This document shows, in pieces, positions 10,817-21,000 of a DNA stretch of 64,000 nucleotides. A program made the position numbers and the translations under genes. This DNA comes from Pseudomonas brassicacearum subsp. neoaurantiaca (GTDB lineage: Bacteria; Pseudomonadota; Gammaproteobacteria; Pseudomonadales; Pseudomonadaceae). The notes under the pieces were generated by a model. The model did no database searches. It was not told the origin of the DNA and worked only from the letters and a program-made list of their open reading frames with translations. Each line of letters starts with the position of its first letter. Within the stretch, counting starts at the first letter, position 1. The DNA lies in NCBI RefSeq assembly GCF_013608025.1, contig NZ_VDLV01000012.1, positions 1-64,000 of the forward strand, given 5' to 3'.

Positions 10817-11895
10817 AAGCGTCACTGCTCAATAAGCTGGACATTCTCCAGGACCGTTTCGAGGAACTGACCGCCTTGCTGGGCGACGGCGAAGTCATTT
10901 CCGACCAGAACAAGTTCCGGACCTACTCCAAGGAGTACGCGGAAGTCGAGCCGATTGTCGCGACCTATAAACAGTTGCTCAAGGTGCAAGGCGACCTCGA
11001 AGGCGCCCAGGCGCTGCTCAAGGACAGCGACCCTGACATGCGCGAAATGGCGGTGGAAGAGGTGCGCGAGGCCAAGGAACAATTGGTCGAGTTGGAAAGC
11101 AGCCTGCAACGCATGCTATTGCCCAAGGATCCGAACGACGGACGTAACGTGTTCCTCGAAATCCGCGCCGGCACCGGTGGCGACGAGGCGGCGATCTTTT
11201 CCGGCGACCTGTTCCGCATGTATTCGCGCTACGCCGAGCGTCGCGGCTGGCGGGTGGAAATCCTCTCGGAAAACGAAGGCGAACACGGCGGCTATAAAGA
11301 AGTCATCGCCCGGGTCGAGGGTGACAACGTCTATGGCAAGTTGAAGTTCGAATCCGGCGCCCACCGCGTACAACGTGTGCCGGCCACCGAATCCCAGGGA
11401 CGCATCCACACTTCAGCTTGCACCGTGGCGGTGTTGCCTGAGCCGGACGAACAGGAAGCCATCGAGATCAACCCGGCGGACCTGCGGGTCGACACCTACC
11501 GTTCTTCGGGGGCGGGCGGCCAGCACGTCAACAAGACCGATTCGGCGATCCGCATCACGCATTTGCCTTCGGGCATCGTGGTCGAGTGCCAGGAAGAACG
11601 CTCCCAGCACAAGAACCGCGCGCGGGCGATGGCCTGGTTGTCGGCCAAGCTCAACGACCAGCAGACCAGCGCCGCCGCCAACGCCATCGCCAGCGAACGC
11701 AAATTGCTGGTGGGCTCGGGTGATCGTTCCGAGCGGATCCGTACCTACAACTTTGCCCAGGGCCGGGTCACCGACCACCGCGTCAACCTGACCCTGTATT
11801 CCCTGGATGAAATCCTGGCCGGTGGCGTCGACGCGGTGATCGAGCCCTTGCTGGCCGAATACCAGGCCGACCAGCTGGCCGCGATTGGCGAATAA
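10813..11895 (+). CDS. prfA: Peptide chain release factor 1
   Basis: Recognises UAA and UAG and triggers peptide release. 360 residues. The GGQ catalytic motif lies near residue 235 in [17 protein letters not shown], the glutamine methylated by the next gene product. The stop-codon recognition region precedes it. It overlaps hemA by four bases and is followed after 14 bases by prmC, so substrate and modifying enzyme are made from one transcript. Confidence 0.98.
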   Translation: MKASLLNKLDILQDRFEELTALLGDGEVISDQNKFRTYSKEYAEVEPIVATYKQLLKVQGDLEGAQALLKDSDPDMREMAVEEVREAKEQLVELESSLQRMLLPKDPNDGRNVFLEIRAGTGGDEAAIFSGDLFRMYSRYAERRGWRVEILSENEGEHGGYKEVIARVEGDNVYGKLKFESGAHRVQRVPATESQGRIHTSACTVAVLPEPDEQEAIEINPADLRVDTYRSSGAGGQHVNKTDSAIRITHLPSGIVVECQEERSQHKNRARAMAWLSAKLNDQQTSAAANAIASERKLLVGSGDRSERIRTYNFAQGRVTDHRVNLTLYSLDEILAGGVDAVIEPLLAEYQADQLAAIGE

Positions 11896-11909
11896 GCACA
11901 GGTGAATAA

Positions 11910-12740
11910 ATGACCATCATCGCCAGTCTGTTACGCGCCGCCGAGCTGCCGGATTCTCCGACGCCACGGCTGGACGCCGAGTTGCTGCTGGCCGCTGCGC
12001 TGGGCAAGTCCCGCAGCTTCCTGCACACCTGGCCCGAGCGAATCGTGCCCAGCGAGGCGGCGCTGCTGTTCTCCGAATACCTGCGTCGCCGTCGCTCCGG
12101 CGAGCCGGTGGCCTACATCCTCGGGCAACAAGGCTTCTGGAAACTCGACTTGGAAGTGGCGCCCCATACGCTGATTCCGCGTCCCGATACCGAGCTGCTG
12201 GTGGAGACCGCGTTGGCCTTGTTGCCGGCCACGCCGGCCAGGGTTCTGGACCTGGGCACCGGCAGCGGCGCGATTGCCCTGGCGTTGGCCAGTGAGCGCC
12301 CGGCCTGGAACGTCACGGCGGTGGATCGGGTGCTCGAAGCGGTGGCCCTGGCCGAGCGCAATCGCCAGCGCCTGGACCTGCGTAACGTAACGGTGTTGAG
12401 CAGTCACTGGTTCAGCGCGTTGGAGGGCGAACGTTTCGGACTGATCATCAGCAATCCGCCCTATATAGCCGCCAGCGATCCGCACCTGGCCGAGGGCGAC
12501 GTGCGTTTCGAACCGTCCAGTGCCCTGGTCGCCGGGCCGGATGGGCTTGATGACTTGCGCGCAATCGTCGACGAGGCACCCAATCATCTCGAAGCGGGCG
12601 GCTGGTTGATGCTGGAACACGGTTACGACCAGGCTGAAGCGGTGCGCGACCTGTTGAGTGGCCGAGGGTTTGCCGACGTCCACAGTCGCAAGGACCTGGG
12701 CAGCCACGAACGCATCAGTCTGGGACGCCTGCCGTGCTGA
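11910..12740 (+). CDS. prmC: Release factor glutamine methyltransferase
   Basis: SAM-dependent N5-methylation of the GGQ glutamine of release factors. 276 residues. The SAM motif I is VLDLGTGSGAIALAL and the catalytic NPPY is at residues 182-185. The N-terminal helical domain is typical. The stop overlaps moeB by seven bases, so the genes from hemA to murI read as one operon. Confidence 0.97.
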   Translation: MTIIASLLRAAELPDSPTPRLDAELLLAAALGKSRSFLHTWPERIVPSEAALLFSEYLRRRRSGEPVAYILGQQGFWKLDLEVAPHTLIPRPDTELLVETALALLPATPARVLDLGTGSGAIALALASERPAWNVTAVDRVLEAVALAERNRQRLDLRNVTVLSSHWFSALEGERFGLIISNPPYIAASDPHLAEGDVRFEPSSALVAGPDGLDDLRAIVDEAPNHLEAGGWLMLEHGYDQAEAVRDLLSGRGFADVHSRKDLGSHERISLGRLPC

Positions 12741-13486
12741 ACGATCAGGAATTGCTGCGCTACAGCCGACAGATTCTGCTGCAGCATGTCGACATCGACG
12801 GGCAGTTGCGCCTCAAGCAGGGCCGCGTATTGATCATCGGACTGGGCGGCCTCGGCGCTCCGGTGGCGTTGTACCTCGCCGCCGCTGGCGTTGGCGAGAT
12901 GCACCTGGCGGACTTCGACACGGTTGACCTGACCAACCTCCAGCGGCAGATCATCCACGACACCGACAGCGTGGGCCTGAGCAAAGTCGAATCGGCGGTG
13001 CGGCGCCTGACCGCCATCAACCCCGAGGTCCGGCTGGTGCCTCACCCGGTCGCGATGGACGAAGACAGCCTGGCAGAGGCCGTGGCGGCGGTGGACGTGG
13101 TGCTGGATTGCTCCGACAACTTTTCCACACGCGAAGCGGTGAACGCGGCTTGTGTGGCGGCGGGCAAGCCCTTGGTCAGCGGCGCGGCGATTCGTCTGGA
13201 AGGGCAACTGTCGGTGTTCGATCCGCGTCGCGCCGAAAGTCCGTGTTACCACTGTCTCTACGGTCACGGCAGCGAAGCCGAATTGACCTGCAGCGAGGCC
13301 GGCGTGCTTGGCCCGCTCGTGGGGTTGGTGGGCAGTCTCCAGGCGCTCGAAGCATTGAAGCTGCTGGTGGGTTTCGGCGAGCCGCTGGTGGGGCGCTTGC
13401 TGTTGATCGATGCCTTGGGCACGCGTTTTCGCGAATTGCGGGTCAAGCGTGATCCGGGTTGCAGCGTCTGTGGCAGGCCGACATGA
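12734..13486 (+). CDS. moeB: Molybdopterin-synthase adenylyltransferase
   Basis: E1-like enzyme that adenylates the C-terminal Gly of MoaD for molybdopterin synthesis; the ThiF branch is a near relative. 250 residues. The ATP loop GLGGLG is at residues 36-41. The zinc-binding pairs are CYHC and the C-terminal CSVC. It overlaps prmC upstream and murI downstream. Its presence in this translation/haem operon is normal for Pseudomonas. Confidence 0.93.
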   Translation: MLNDQELLRYSRQILLQHVDIDGQLRLKQGRVLIIGLGGLGAPVALYLAAAGVGEMHLADFDTVDLTNLQRQIIHDTDSVGLSKVESAVRRLTAINPEVRLVPHPVAMDEDSLAEAVAAVDVVLDCSDNFSTREAVNAACVAAGKPLVSGAAIRLEGQLSVFDPRRAESPCYHCLYGHGSEAELTCSEAGVLGPLVGLVGSLQALEALKLLVGFGEPLVGRLLLIDALGTRFRELRVKRDPGCSVCGRPT

Positions 13487-14274
13487 GTGAAGCGCCGGTC
13501 GGTGTGTTCGATTCTGGGGTCGGCGGGCTGTCGGTGCTGGGTGAAATCCGTCGGTTGCTGCCCAATGAGACGCTGTTATACATCGCCGACTGTGGACATA
13601 TCCCGTACGGCGAAAAGAGTCCGGAGTACATCCGCGAGCGATGCGCGATCATTGCTGGCTTTCTTCGGCGCGAAGGCGCCAAGGCGCTAGTGGTCGCTTG
13701 CAACACCGCGACGGTGGCCGGCGTGGCCGACCTGCGTCGCGACTACCCCGACTGGCCCATCGTTGGCATGGAACCAGCGGTCAAGCCTGCCGCCGCTGCC
13801 ACCCGAAGCGGCATCGTGGGTGTGCTGGCGACCACTGGCACCTTGCAGAGCGCCAAGTTCGCTGCGTTGCTCGATCGTTTCGCCACGGATGTGCGGGTCA
13901 TCACGCAGCCTTGCCCAGGGCTGGTGGAATTGATAGAGGGCGGCGACCTGAACAGCCCGGCCTTGCGTCAATTGTTGCAAGGCTACGTGACTCCCTTGCT
14001 GGCGGCCGGTTGCGACACGTTGATCCTCGGCTGCACGCACTATCCATTCCTCAAGCCGTTGCTCAAGCACATGGTTCCCGAACACATCAGCCTGATCGAC
14101 ACGGGCGCCGCTGTGGCTCGGCAACTTCAGCGCCTGTTGGCCGAACGGAATCTACTGGCCCACGGGCCCGCCAGTGAAGCGCAATTCTGGAGCAGTGCGG
14201 ATCCGCTACATTTAAGAAAAATCCTACCGGCTCTATGGGATTCGTCTGACATTGTGCGAAACTTCGAACTGTAA
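13483..14274 (+). CDS. murI: Glutamate racemase
   Basis: Interconverts L- and D-glutamate for peptidoglycan. 263 residues from the ATG at 13483, which overlaps the moeB stop (ATGA) and gives [19 protein letters not shown], the conserved N-terminus. The catalytic Cys pair is Cys73 in VACNTA and Cys184 in GCTHYP. It is the last gene of the hemA operon; the A-rich sequence after the stop shows no clear hairpin. Confidence 0.97.
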   Translation: MSEAPVGVFDSGVGGLSVLGEIRRLLPNETLLYIADCGHIPYGEKSPEYIRERCAIIAGFLRREGAKALVVACNTATVAGVADLRRDYPDWPIVGMEPAVKPAAAATRSGIVGVLATTGTLQSAKFAALLDRFATDVRVITQPCPGLVELIEGGDLNSPALRQLLQGYVTPLLAAGCDTLILGCTHYPFLKPLLKHMVPEHISLIDTGAAVARQLQRLLAERNLLAHGPASEAQFWSSADPLHLRKILPALWDSSDIVRNFEL

Positions 14275-14304
14275 AAAAAACGTGAAAATTGTGTAAATCG
14301 AGCT

Positions 14305-14333
14305 GAACTTCTGTTTTGGCACCGATTTCTATA
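14305..14333 (+). promoter_or_regulatory. Candidate AlgU (sigma-22/RpoE) promoter for pagL
   Basis: GAACTT at 14305-14310, a 17-base spacer, then TCTATA at 14328-14333. This fits the AlgU/RpoE pattern (GAACTT, 16-17 bases, TCTGA-like). It lies 55 bases before the pagL start and is the only GAACTT I noticed between genes in this window. The assignment is inference from the consensus. Confidence 0.6.
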
Positions 14334-14388
14334 GCTCTGTCCGTTGTAGGAAAAAAACTAACTAGGCTGTCGGAAAAGGATGTTTCTT

Positions 14389-14907
14389 ATGAAGCGCTTA
14401 TTCTGCTACGCCGCATTTGCGGCTGCATTGCTGGGGCACACTTACACCGCGCAGGCTGCGGGCGTCGAGTTCGGGGTTGGCCAGACTGGCGACTCGACCA
14501 TGACTTATCGCCTGGGCATGCAATTCGATTGGGATAAAAGTTGGTTGCAGAGTGACGTGGGGCGCCTGACCGGTTACTGGAGCGGTGCCTACACGTATTG
14601 GGAGGGGGATAAGACCTCCAGCAACCATAGCGTGTCGTTCTCGCCAGTCTTTGTTTACGAATTTTCCGGCCAGAACGTGAAGCCGTACGTCGAAGCAGGC
14701 GTGGGCGTTGCGTTGTTTGAAAATACCGAAGTTGAAACCAACAAGCTGGGCACGGCGTTCCAGTTCGAAGATCGCGTCGGTTTCGGCCTGCGCTTCAAGG
14801 GTGGACATGAAGTGGGCATCCGCGCCACTCATTACTCCAACGCTGGCATCAAGTCGACCAACGACGGTGTGGAAAGCTACGCACTGCACTACACGATGCC
14901 GTTGTAA
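14389..14907 (+). CDS. pagL: Lipid A 3-O-deacylase PagL
   Basis: Outer-membrane beta-barrel that removes the 3-O-linked acyl chain of lipid A. The ATG at 14389 is preferred over 14380 because it has AAGGA at proper spacing. It gives 172 residues with a signal peptide ending near AQA (residue 23). The catalytic set His148, Ser150 and Glu162 (HYSNAG...GVESY) has the same 2 and 12 residue spacing as P. aeruginosa PagL His126-Ser128-Glu140. The C-terminal HYTMPL is barrel-like. It stands alone between murI and a REP element, with a candidate AlgU promoter. Confidence 0.93.
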   Translation: MKRLFCYAAFAAALLGHTYTAQAAGVEFGVGQTGDSTMTYRLGMQFDWDKSWLQSDVGRLTGYWSGAYTYWEGDKTSSNHSVSFSPVFVYEFSGQNVKPYVEAGVGVALFENTEVETNKLGTAFQFEDRVGFGLRFKGGHEVGIRATHYSNAGIKSTNDGVESYALHYTMPL

Positions 14908-14924
14908 GAGACAGCTTGGGACTT

Positions 14925-15010
14925 GTGGGAGCGAGCTTGCTCGCGAAGGGGTTGGCCAGACGATACGATGTTGCCTGATCTATCGCTATCGCGAGCAAGC
15001 TCGCTCCCAC
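14925..15010. repeat. REP pair, family A
   Basis: Two inverted copies of GTGGGAGCGAGCTTGCTCGC about 40 bases apart form a REPIN-like doublet between pagL and the YkgJ gene. The same unit recurs at five other sites in the window. Confidence 0.9.
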
Positions 15011-15036
15011 AAAAAATCAGTTCTCAGGATGTTTCG

Positions 15037-15342
15037 TTACCGATACGCCGTGGCAATGCCCTGACGTTCTTCCAGGCATTCCGGCGCCCCCATCTCGAAC
15101 TCCCTGCAAATCAGCGGACGCCTTTCGTAGATCGTGCACATCATGCTGTCGCGGTCCAGCGCCGCGCACCAGCCATCGTCAAGGCGCAGCATCACTTCCC
15201 CGCCCCAGTCGTCGGTGTCGATAAACCGCTCTGGAACACCCGTGTCGGTGATGAGCATTACTTCCAGCTGGCAACAGCATGCCGCGCAGGTCGAGCAGGT
15301 GACGAGCGGCGCGGGGAGTTCAACGAGAGGGATGGTTTTCAT
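15037..15342 (-). CDS. YkgJ-family cysteine cluster protein
   Basis: A 101-residue protein with the cysteine pattern of the YkgJ/UPF0153 family: C-x2-C-x2-CCC near the N-terminus (CSTCAACCC), then separated Cys residues in CTIYERRPLICREF and the APECLE segment near the end. These are thought to bind zinc or an iron-sulfur cluster; no reaction is known. It ends just before the pagL-side REP pair and starts 28 bases downstream of the SDR gene, so it may be the last gene of that transcript. Confidence 0.85.
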   Translation of the reverse strand: MKTIPLVELPAPLVTCSTCAACCCQLEVMLITDTGVPERFIDTDDWGGEVMLRLDDGWCAALDRDSMMCTIYERRPLICREFEMGAPECLEERQGIATAYR

Positions 15343-15370
15343 GGGCCGCAGTGTAAGGCAACCGGGCCGC

Positions 15371-16132
15371 TCAGGGTTGTCCCTTGATCGGGGATTGTCC
15401 TCCGTTTTGGCAGGTGGCGGTGTCGCCTTGAGCAGGTTTGCTTGATGACGGTAACGGCCAGAGCTTCGTCATGGCGGCGGCAGGCAAGGCCATTCCATGG
15501 GGACGTTCCGCCAGTTGCGTCAGTATGTGGCTCGCTGCCGTTTCAGCAGTCCATCGGGCCAATACGGAAAAACCTTCATTGAGGTCCGTTGCCGGATTGT
15601 CAAAACCCGGGATGACCAGCGTAAGGTCGATCCCGTTGGACGCCAGATCGGTACGCGCCGATTCGAATACATGGCGCATCTCGTTTCCGTCGCCCTCGAC
15701 TTCCGAGGGGCGCAGGTATGTGACCGGACTGGCAATGCCCACCAAGTGCGGCTCGGCTCCCTGGCGTAACAAAGGGCGCGCGGTTGCGATGCAGAAACTC
15801 GCTGCGAGCAGATTGCTGCGAATGATGTGTTCGATCAGCGCGTTATCGGTGGGTTGGCCAGCAACGTATTCAGCCGTGCCTGCATTGATGATCACCGTAT
15901 CCAGTGCTCCCCACTCTTGGGCAAGCCGCTGGCCGATCTCGCGAACGGTCTGGCTGTCGGTCAAGTTGCCCGGCACCATCAGCACCTGGCCGGGATACCG
16001 TTGCGAAAGGGCCTCGCAAGAGGTCGCGACGCGGGCACTGATGGCCAACTGCGCCCCAGACTGAAGGATCGCTTCAGCCAACGCAGCACCCAGTCCGTTA
16101 CCGGCACCGGTCAGCCAATATTTTCGCGCCAT
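15371..16132 (-). CDS. Degenerate short-chain dehydrogenase/reductase
   Basis: A 253-residue Rossmann protein. The N-terminal TGAGNGLGAALAEA (NAD(P)-binding TGxxxGxG) and the NAG motif (IINAGTAEY) are intact, and the substrate-strand Ser (GIASPVTYL) is present. Where the catalytic YxxxK should stand, the sequence reads EVEGDGNEMRHVFES, so both Tyr and Lys are lost and about three residues appear deleted compared with related SDRs. It may bind a nucleotide without redox activity. A GGGGAAG ribosome binding site supports the start. It lies downstream of phrB in the light-response block, with 163 bases between them that may hold its own promoter. Confidence 0.85.
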   Translation of the reverse strand: MARKYWLTGAGNGLGAALAEAILQSGAQLAISARVATSCEALSQRYPGQVLMVPGNLTDSQTVREIGQRLAQEWGALDTVIINAGTAEYVAGQPTDNALIEHIIRSNLLAASFCIATARPLLRQGAEPHLVGIASPVTYLRPSEVEGDGNEMRHVFESARTDLASNGIDLTLVIPGFDNPATDLNEGFSVLARWTAETAASHILTQLAERPHGMALPAAAMTKLWPLPSSSKPAQGDTATCQNGGQSPIKGQP

Positions 16133-16215
16133 CGATCTTCCCCTTTTTTGCGCAGCCTTGATAGAAGTTGGCCAGGCTTGGTCCGTGCATCCTGCACGTT
16201 GTCCCTGAACAAGCC

Positions 16216-16252
16216 CTTGAATTAATCAAGATATATTGCTTTAAAATATTGC
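16216..16252 (-). promoter_or_regulatory. AT-rich candidate promoter/operator upstream of the SDR gene
   Basis: The palindrome CTTGAATTAATCAAG (16216-16230) is followed by two direct copies of ATATTGC 13 bases apart (16233-16239 and 16246-16252). This is the only AT-rich stretch between phrB and the SDR gene and may drive the SDR on the minus strand. No TGTACA operator is seen here. Function is inferred. Confidence 0.35.
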
Positions 16253-16295
16253 ATCCGGCCGCTCAACACCTTCATGTTCGGGATTGGTCATCGTC

Positions 16296-17729
16296 TCATC
16301 CCTTGACCTGCCGTGCTGGCAGATTCTTGAAGGCTGCCAGCGCACGTACTCGTGACTCGGCCAGATTGACGATTGGCGGATGGTACTGCACCGCGTCAAA
16401 CAAATTGCCTTGTACATTTGGGCTATGGACCCGTAGCCCGTCGAGATCGTTCAGTTCAGGTATCCACCGTTTGATAAATAGTCCCTCGCGATCAAATTTT
16501 TCCGATTGGCTCAAGGGGTTGAAGATACGGAACCAGGGTGCAGAATCCGTGCCGGTGGAGGCGCTCCACTGCCAGCCGCCATTGTTGGCGGCCAAGTCTC
16601 CGTCGATCAGGTGGCGCATGAAAAAACGTTCGCCTTCGCGCCAGTCGATCAGCAGATTCTTGGTCAGGAACATGGCGACCACCATTCTCAGGCGGTTATG
16701 CATCCAGCCAGTCTCCAATAGTTGACGCATGGCTGCGTCGATAATCGGCAGGCCGGTGCGAGCTTGCTGCCAGGCTTCCAATTCATCGGGAGCCTTGCGC
16801 CAGGCCAGTGCTTCGGTTTCCGGGCGGAACGCGCGATGGCGCGACACGCGTGGATAACCCACAAGAATGTGTTTATAAAACTCTCGCCAGAGCAATTCAT
16901 TGATCCAGGTCACGATACCGACACTTCCGCTCTCGAATTCTCCCTGGTTGGCTTGCAGCGCAGCGTGCAGGCACTGGCGTGGCGAGACAATGCCGGCCAC
17001 CAGATAGGCTGAAAGCTGGCTGGTGCCGGGGTGGGCGGGGAAGTCGCGCTCACGCTGGTAATCATCGATGTGTTGGTCGACAAAGGCGTCCAGGCGCCGT
17101 CGGGCCTCGTTCTCGCCGGCGGGCCAGAGGGCACGTAGCGCCTCGCTGGGAGGCATGAAGCCTTCGACATGTGTGGGCACCGGATCGCTGGCGATGGCCG
17201 TGCGGGCTTGTCCGGTAGGTGCGGGAACCAGGCCGGGTAGCGAAAGATTCAAGCGCTGGTAGCACACCTTGCGAAATTGACTGAACACCTGGAAATAGTT
17301 GCCGGTCTTGGTCAGGACGCTGCCAGGCTTGAACAGCAGTTGATCAAGGTAGCCGTGGAACGCCACGCCTTGACTCTTCAGGGTTCGAGCAACCTCGACA
17401 TCGCGTCGGGTTTCGTTCACGCCGTATTCTTCATTGACATGCACGGCGCTGACGTTCAATTCGCGGCACAGCGTTGCCAGTACCTGTGGCGCCTGGTCCC
17501 AATGCGACGCGTGGCGAATCAGCAGCGGAATATTCAATTCGTCCAGCGCGGCACTCAACGAGGCGAGGTTGCGCAGCCAGAAATCGATCTTGCACGGTGC
17601 ATCGTCATGGGCGTGCCATTGCCCCGGGCTGATCATGTACACCGCGACGCAGGGCCCCGCGGCTGCGGCTGCCGCCAGCGCGGTGTTGTCGTGCAGGCGC
17701 AAGTCGCTGCGCAGCCAGATCAGTTGCAT
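16296..17729 (-). CDS. phrB: Deoxyribodipyrimidine photo-lyase
   Basis: Light-driven repair of cyclobutane pyrimidine dimers with FAD and an antenna chromophore. The start MQLIWLRSDLRLHDNTAL at 17729 is the conserved N-terminus (477 residues); an in-frame ATG at 17741, directly after the merR stop, is also possible and would add four residues. The C-terminal FAD-binding core is intact, with MRQLLETGWMHNRLRMV and WQWSASTGTDSAPWFRIFNP. It is co-directional with the MerR gene just upstream, so light control through that regulator is likely. Enzyme identity is certain; the start is less so. Confidence 0.95.
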   Translation of the reverse strand: MQLIWLRSDLRLHDNTALAAAAAAGPCVAVYMISPGQWHAHDDAPCKIDFWLRNLASLSAALDELNIPLLIRHASHWDQAPQVLATLCRELNVSAVHVNEEYGVNETRRDVEVARTLKSQGVAFHGYLDQLLFKPGSVLTKTGNYFQVFSQFRKVCYQRLNLSLPGLVPAPTGQARTAIASDPVPTHVEGFMPPSEALRALWPAGENEARRRLDAFVDQHIDDYQRERDFPAHPGTSQLSAYLVAGIVSPRQCLHAALQANQGEFESGSVGIVTWINELLWREFYKHILVGYPRVSRHRAFRPETEALAWRKAPDELEAWQQARTGLPIIDAAMRQLLETGWMHNRLRMVVAMFLTKNLLIDWREGERFFMRHLIDGDLAANNGGWQWSASTGTDSAPWFRIFNPLSQSEKFDREGLFIKRWIPELNDLDGLRVHSPNVQGNLFDAVQYHPPIVNLAESRVRALAAFKNLPARQVKG

Positions 17730-17741
17730 GCGGTCTTTCAT

Positions 17742-18683
17742 CTACAGGAGTTCTCTGCGGCTCAGCTCGCGGTAAGCGGCCAATGGGTCTTCGGCCCAGG
17801 ACACGTCCAGCGTCGAGACGCCTGTGGATAACCTGGCTTGATGGATTGACGCGGCCGGGCCGGCGATGATGATCGGGCAGTCGATTGCATTCAGCAGCCT
17901 GGGCAGTTGGGACAAGTCCAAGGCGTGGTTGGAATACACCAGTACGGCGCGAACCTTGAGGCGTTCGACCGCCAGGGCCAACTCTCCCGCAGGCAGGGGG
18001 CCGTCAAGTATTTCCACCGGACAATCGGCGCTGCTGGCGAGCCAGGCGGTGAGCCACAGGCTGGGTTCCTGGTGGGATTGGGATTGATTGACCAGCAGCA
18101 ACGGCGCGCCACGCAGCTGACGGTTGTTGTGATAAATCCGGCTACCGAATTTGCTGCGCAGCCAGGTGTGGAAAAAAACCTGCTCCAGTTGCGCGCCGAA
18201 CTGGCCTTGCCAGCGCGTTTGCAACTCGGCCAGCAACGGCAGCAGCAACTGTTCGCAGACTGTCCGCGGCGGATACAGCGCCATCGCCTGGTTGATCAGA
18301 TCGTCGACCTGACGCTCGGCCAGTTGTGTCACGGCCAGCAACAAGGCGTGACGCTGGCGCTGCCAATCGTCTTGTACAGGCTCTTCGGGTGGTTGCGGCG
18401 TTTCGAGCAAGGGCTTGATCTTGCTCACCGCCACGCCGCGATTGATCCAGGTGAGGATGCTCTGGATCCGCTGCACATGCTCGGCATTGAACAAGCGATG
18501 ACCCTTGGCGGTGCGGTGCGGCACGATCAAGCCGTAGCGTCGCTCCCAGGCCCGCAGCGTGACGGCGTTGACGCCGGTTTGCCGGGCCACTTCGCGTATG
18601 GGAAGCCAGCCCTGCGCCAGTGCCTCGGCAAAGTCGACGCCGAGGTCTTCGCTGGCGCTTGAATCAGGTTTTGTATTCATCAA
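17742..18683 (-). CDS. LitR/PplR-like MerR-family regulator
   Basis: A 313-residue regulator. The MerR winged helix is at residues about 27-97 (LPIREVARQTGVNAVTLRAW...RHRLF-like), followed by a helical domain and a Rossmann-like domain resembling the cobalamin-binding half of CarH/LitR. The B12 ligand motif (E/DxHxxG) is absent; the region reads LLVNQSQSHQEPS. It therefore resembles the class II LitR proteins of P. putida (PplR), which repress light-inducible genes together with LOV proteins. The start overlaps the DUF523 gene stop by four bases and phrB follows directly. TGTACA-N12-TGTACA sits upstream of this operon, so autoregulation is likely. Confidence 0.85.
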   Translation of the reverse strand: MMNTKPDSSASEDLGVDFAEALAQGWLPIREVARQTGVNAVTLRAWERRYGLIVPHRTAKGHRLFNAEHVQRIQSILTWINRGVAVSKIKPLLETPQPPEEPVQDDWQRQRHALLLAVTQLAERQVDDLINQAMALYPPRTVCEQLLLPLLAELQTRWQGQFGAQLEQVFFHTWLRSKFGSRIYHNNRQLRGAPLLLVNQSQSHQEPSLWLTAWLASSADCPVEILDGPLPAGELALAVERLKVRAVLVYSNHALDLSQLPRLLNAIDCPIIIAGPAASIHQARLSTGVSTLDVSWAEDPLAAYRELSRRELL

Positions 18684-19642
18684 ATGGCGTTTCGCAAGCT
18701 GAGATTTTCCGGGTGGGGTTGCAAGTACACCTGCTGTGCCAGATAAGGGTCAGGGTGCTGGCGCAAGTGATGCTTGAGCAATGTCAGCGGTACCACCAGC
18801 GGCACGATGCCGAGGCGATATTGCGCGATGAGGTGTTGGACTTCCTGCTTGTCATCGGCATCGATGGCGCGCTTGAGGTAGCCGCTCAAGTGCTGGAGTA
18901 CGTTGGTGTGGGTACGGCGGGTGGCACACTTTTTCAAGGCGGCCATCAAGGCGCTGAAGTAACGTGCGCCCAATTCGTCGGGGTCGCCCTTGCCCATGTT
19001 GCCCAGCATGTTGCCCAGCGCCTTGTACTGCACCGGGTTGTGAGCCATCAGCAAGTATTTGTAGCGCGAGTGGAATTCAATCAGGTCGCGTCGCGTCAGG
19101 CCTCGCTGGCGCAGGGGTTGCCAGGCGGCATAGGCGAACACGCGCGTCAGGAAATTCTCCCGTAATACCGGATCATTCAGACGGCCATCTTCTTCCACCG
19201 GCAAGTCCGGATGACGCTCGCAAAAAGCCTGGGCATAAATGCCTCGTCCACCGCCATCCTGGGGCACGCCGTTGTGATCGTAGACCTTGACCCGTTCCAG
19301 CCCGCAGGAAGGCGATTTCTGCATGAAGATATAGCCACAGATACTTTCGAGTTCTCCAGCCATCTGCCGTCCGTATTCGGCCAGCGGTTGGGTCACGTCG
19401 AGGTCGCGATTCACCGTGCCCACCGCGCCAGGATGCTCTGGGTTGCCCACCAGGCGAATCGGCTCGCGGGGGATGCCCAGGCCGATGGCGACTTCGGGGC
19501 AGACCGGGACGAAATCGAAGTATTCGGTAAGCGTGCGGCTGCACAGTGGCGACTGTTTATGCCCGCCGTTAAAGCGAACTTCAGCGCCCATCAGGCAGGC
19601 GCTGATTGCAATTCTGGGTTTGGCAAGGGCTTCGCTGGGCAT
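18680..19642 (-). CDS. DUF523/DUF1722 (YbgA-type) protein
   Basis: A 320-residue fusion. An N-terminal DUF523 domain of about 160 residues (ISACLMGAEVRFNGGHK, PVCPEVAIGLGIPREPIRL, SPSCGLERVKVY) carries conserved Cys residues. The C-terminal DUF1722 domain follows (HSRYKYLLMAHNPVQYKALG). In other bacteria this protein sits beside photolyase and appears in light or UV-linked operons; no biochemical role is established. It is the first gene of the operon with the MerR regulator and phrB, and its promoter overlaps a PplR-like operator. Confidence 0.88.
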   Translation of the reverse strand: MPSEALAKPRIAISACLMGAEVRFNGGHKQSPLCSRTLTEYFDFVPVCPEVAIGLGIPREPIRLVGNPEHPGAVGTVNRDLDVTQPLAEYGRQMAGELESICGYIFMQKSPSCGLERVKVYDHNGVPQDGGGRGIYAQAFCERHPDLPVEEDGRLNDPVLRENFLTRVFAYAAWQPLRQRGLTRRDLIEFHSRYKYLLMAHNPVQYKALGNMLGNMGKGDPDELGARYFSALMAALKKCATRRTHTNVLQHLSGYLKRAIDADDKQEVQHLIAQYRLGIVPLVVPLTLLKHHLRQHPDPYLAQQVYLQPHPENLSLRNAI

Positions 19643-19666
19643 GGGCGACCTCTGATGGCTTAATCT

Positions 19667-19690
19667 TGTACAGATTTTGTTTTCTGTACA
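19667..19690 (-). promoter_or_regulatory. PplR/LitR-type operator TGTACA-N12-TGTACA
   Basis: Two TGTACA units at 19667-19672 and 19685-19690 are exactly 12 bases apart, matching the direct-repeat consensus T(G/A)TACA-N12-TGTA(C/T)A reported for PplR1 of P. putida. On the minus strand TTGTAC and CAAGAT, 17 bases apart, could be the -35 and -10 of the DUF523-merR-phrB promoter, so bound regulator would block RNA polymerase. Confidence 0.75.
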
Positions 19691-19817
19691 ATATTTTCAT
19701 CATAGATCCGAACGGGCACAAGTCAACCGCGAATTGAACGAGCGGAGGTCATGACATGTTGGCGCGGGACGGGCTGCTGTCTTTGCGACAGCAGCGAGCG
19801 GTGCGGGATGACACGAT

Positions 19818-20879
<1,062 letters not shown>

Positions 20880-21000
20880 TTACCGTTCGCGTTTCGACAG
20901 GTTGTCCTATTGTTAGAAACAGACCCTGTCCGATATGAAAAATCTCTACTTATAAAAATAGACTAATGGGCCGGGTAAAACGCGATGAGAGGTACACCTC

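Noticed and set aside
14925..15010. Repeats considered as a CRISPR array
   Set aside because: Units are inverted, only two per site, and scattered between genes, which is typical of REP elements.
15371..16132. The SDR gene called as a pseudogene
   Set aside because: The reading frame is full length with a good ribosome binding site and intact nucleotide motif; only the active site is changed.
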